From Campylobacterales bacterium (lineage in GTDB: Bacteria > Campylobacterota > Campylobacteria > Campylobacterales > Sulfurimonadaceae): DNA of 64,000 bases. The notes beneath the pieces are model-generated. The model did not search any database, had not been told where the DNA came from, and saw only the letters and a program-made list of their open reading frames with translations. The translations under genes and the position numbers were made by a program. Positions 62,503-64,000 of the stretch are shown piece after piece. Numbering within the stretch: the stretch's first letter is position 1; the number at the start of each line of letters is the position of its first letter. The stretch lies in contig JACUTT010000001.1 in assembly GCA_014859655.1 (NCBI GenBank), forward strand, positions 1 through 64,000, written 5' to 3'.

Positions 62503-62537
62503 CGCAGCCACAAAAATTTCACTACAGGAGCTATTTT

Positions 62538-64000
62538 ATGGCAAAACATCAGTTTCAAACGGAAGTCAATCAAATTTTACAATTGATGATTCATTCACTG
62601 TATTCCAACAAAGAGATCTTTTTACGCGAGCTTGTCTCCAACGCCTCGGATGCGCTGGACAAGCTCAATATGCTTGTCTTGACGCATGATGACTATAAAA
62701 ACATCCCCTTCGATGCGCGTATCGACATACGTATAGACAAAGAAGCGCGCCAGCTTGTTCTCTCAGACAGCGGTATCGGTATGAATGAAGCCGATCTGAT
62801 CGAAAACCTCGGTACAATCGCAAAGTCGGGAACCAAAGCCTTTCTTGCCAACCTTTCGGGTGATCAGAAAAAAGACTCCCAGCTGATCGGACAGTTCGGC
62901 GTCGGTTTTTACGCCTCTTTTATGGTGGCCGACAAGGTCGAAGTGATCTCGAAAAAAGCCGGCGAAGAGAAGGCCTACAAGTGGACTTCAGAGGGCACCG
63001 GCGAGTATGACCTTGAAGAGTCGACGCGCGAGAGTCACGGAACGACCATCATCATGCACCTTAAAAAAGAGGAAGACGAGTTCTTAGAGCCTCACCGCAT
63101 TGATAGCATCATCAAGAAGTACTCCAACCATATCCCCTTCCCTATCTTTATGGACAAGGAGCACTTCGTTCCTGCGCAAAAAGACGAGGAGGGAAAAGAG
63201 ACCACACCCTCTTCGACTGAGATCAAAAACGAGCAGATTAACAAGGCAAACGCCCTGTGGAGCATCTCAAAAGCCGATATCAGTGATGAAGAGTACAAAG
63301 ATTTTTACAAGAGCATCTCTCATGATTCGGGCGAGCCTATCACCTGGATGCACAACAAGGCTGAGGGTGCGATAGAGTACACGACACTCTTTTACATCCC
63401 TGAAAAAGCGCCGATGGATCTGTACCGTGTTGATTATCAGACAGGAATCAAGCTCTATATCAACCGTGTTTTCATCACCGACGATGAAAAAGAGCTTATG
63501 CCTACCTACCTGCGCTTCTTGCGCGGGGTGATCGACTCCAAAGACCTTCCGCTCAACGTCAGCCGCGAGATCTTGCAGTCTAACCCTATTATGGCAAAGA
63601 TCAAAAACTCTTCGGTCAAGAAGGTCCTTTCTGATCTTGCAAAAATGGCTAAAAAAGAGAGCGAGAAGTATGAGAAGTTCTATACTCAGTTTGGAAACTG
63701 TCTCAAAGAGGGAATCTACTCCGACTACGGCAACCGCGAAAGACTACTGGAACTGCTGCAGTTCAACACGCTCAAATCTGATAAAAAAGTAAGCATCGAA
63801 GAGTTCGTCAAGAATGTAGACGAAGAGAAAAAAGAGATCTACTACATCACGGGTAAGATGTCGCTTGCCATGCTTAAAAACTCCCCCTCCCTGGAGCGTT
63901 TCAAGGCAAAAGGGATCGACGTCCTTGTGCTGAACGAAGAGATCGACACCATCGTCTTCCCGATGGTGAATGAGTACAAAGAGTACAGCTTCGTCAACGT
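62538..64000 (+). CDS. htpG: Molecular chaperone HtpG (Hsp90), 5' part
   Basis: The gene runs off the window end after 487 codons, so it is partial. The start ATG follows CAGGAG. The GHKL ATPase domain has LRELVSNASDALDKL, the metal/ATP site SDSGIGMNEADLIENLGTIAKSGT, and QLIGQFGVGFYASFMV. The middle domain follows (IKLYINRVFITDD ... LPLNVSREILQ, with the catalytic Arg region). HtpG is a stress chaperone; the HAIR-like repeat upstream suggests heat-shock control. Confidence 0.97.
   Translation, partial: MAKHQFQTEVNQILQLMIHSLYSNKEIFLRELVSNASDALDKLNMLVLTHDDYKNIPFDARIDIRIDKEARQLVLSDSGIGMNEADLIENLGTIAKSGTKAFLANLSGDQKKDSQLIGQFGVGFYASFMVADKVEVISKKAGEEKAYKWTSEGTGEYDLEESTRESHGTTIIMHLKKEEDEFLEPHRIDSIIKKYSNHIPFPIFMDKEHFVPAQKDEEGKETTPSSTEIKNEQINKANALWSISKADISDEEYKDFYKSISHDSGEPITWMHNKAEGAIEYTTLFYIPEKAPMDLYRVDYQTGIKLYINRVFITDDEKELMPTYLRFLRGVIDSKDLPLNVSREILQSNPIMAKIKNSSVKKVLSDLAKMAKKESEKYEKFYTQFGNCLKEGIYSDYGNRERLLELLQFNTLKSDKKVSIEEFVKNVDEEKKEIYYITGKMSLAMLKNSPSLERFKAKGIDVLVLNEEIDTIVFPMVNEYKEYSFVN

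Noticed and set aside
1-64000. CRISPR arrays, phage, insertion sequences or a defence/biosynthetic island
   Set aside because: No regularly spaced direct repeats, transposase, integrase, restriction, toxin-antitoxin or secondary-metabolite genes are visible; the gene content is core chromosomal.

Overview
The window looks like a stretch of core chromosome from a free-living Campylobacterota (Epsilonproteobacteria) bacterium. It is probably a Sulfurimonas-, Sulfuricurvum- or Sulfurovum-type organism, but the species cannot be fixed from sequence alone. The protein families and gene order support this. From memory, several runs match Campylobacter jejuni blocks: murF-hydrolase-ddl-ruvA-DUF342/murJ-cysS; M16 protease-dapA-SDR; ftsK-flgL; flgA-ubiX-coaD-tmk-hisS-speA-cysE-aspB; ilvB-ilvN-lpxD; ilvA-CoA_binding-x-trmA; and fliP/glmU-coaBC-x-uppS-prepilin peptidase-lptF/G-truA. 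No phage, insertion sequence, CRISPR array or defence island is visible.

Layout. Positions 1-11.3 kb run on the minus strand: a GNAT-nitrilase fusion, a FliL-like protein, a small operon of orphan signalling-like proteins, then a long operon read from 11.3 kb downwards (DUF342, ruvA, ddl, alpha/beta hydrolase, a membrane-anchored murF, an orphan TRAP permease pair dctQM, a HIT protein). From 11.4 to 20.9 kb genes run on the plus strand: murJ-cysS, pyrD, M16 protease-dapA-SDR, pgsA-rseP-yggS. From 20.9 to 33.4 kb they are mostly minus: two paralogous receiver-GGDEF-EAL proteins with decayed motifs, VF530, aconitase B, a double DUF3820 protein, a small periplasmic protein, ftsK and flgL. A HU gene, a tRNA-Leu(CAA) and a broken gene follow. 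From 34.4 to 42.6 kb the plus strand carries flgA-ubiX-coaD-tmk-hisS-speA-cysE and aspC. From 42.6 to 52.7 kb the minus strand carries ilvB-ilvN-lpxD-orfX, ilvA-gppA, a CoA-binding protein, trmA and motA-motB-fliP. From 52.9 to 60.8 kb the plus strand carries glmU, coaBC, a conserved unknown, uppS, a prepilin peptidase, lptF/G and truA, with an HI0933-type flavoprotein on the other strand. eptA (minus) and the 5' part of htpG (plus) close the window.

Functional themes are cell envelope (ddl, murF, murJ, uppS, glmU, lpxD, lptF/G, eptA, pgsA, rseP), flagellar motility (fliL, flgL, flgA, motAB, fliP), amino-acid and cofactor biosynthesis (ilvBN, ilvA, dapA, cysE, aspC, speA, coaD, coaBC, pyrD) and cyclic-di-GMP signalling.

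The least ordinary signals are non-coding or at gene edges. They are two families of dispersed repeats (102 bp, 86/102 identical; 37 bp, 33/37 identical), a hairpin-rich intergenic segment at 25.4 kb, a gene remnant beside the tRNA whose two frames join at an A AAA AAG slippery heptamer, an ftsK frame whose natural start appears to be ATC, a perfect 8-bp inverted repeat upstream of htpG that resembles an HspR (HAIR) operator, a sigma-54-type promoter before flgL, and a receiver domain with Glu at the phosphoacceptor position. All identities and positions were counted by eye; no searches were run.
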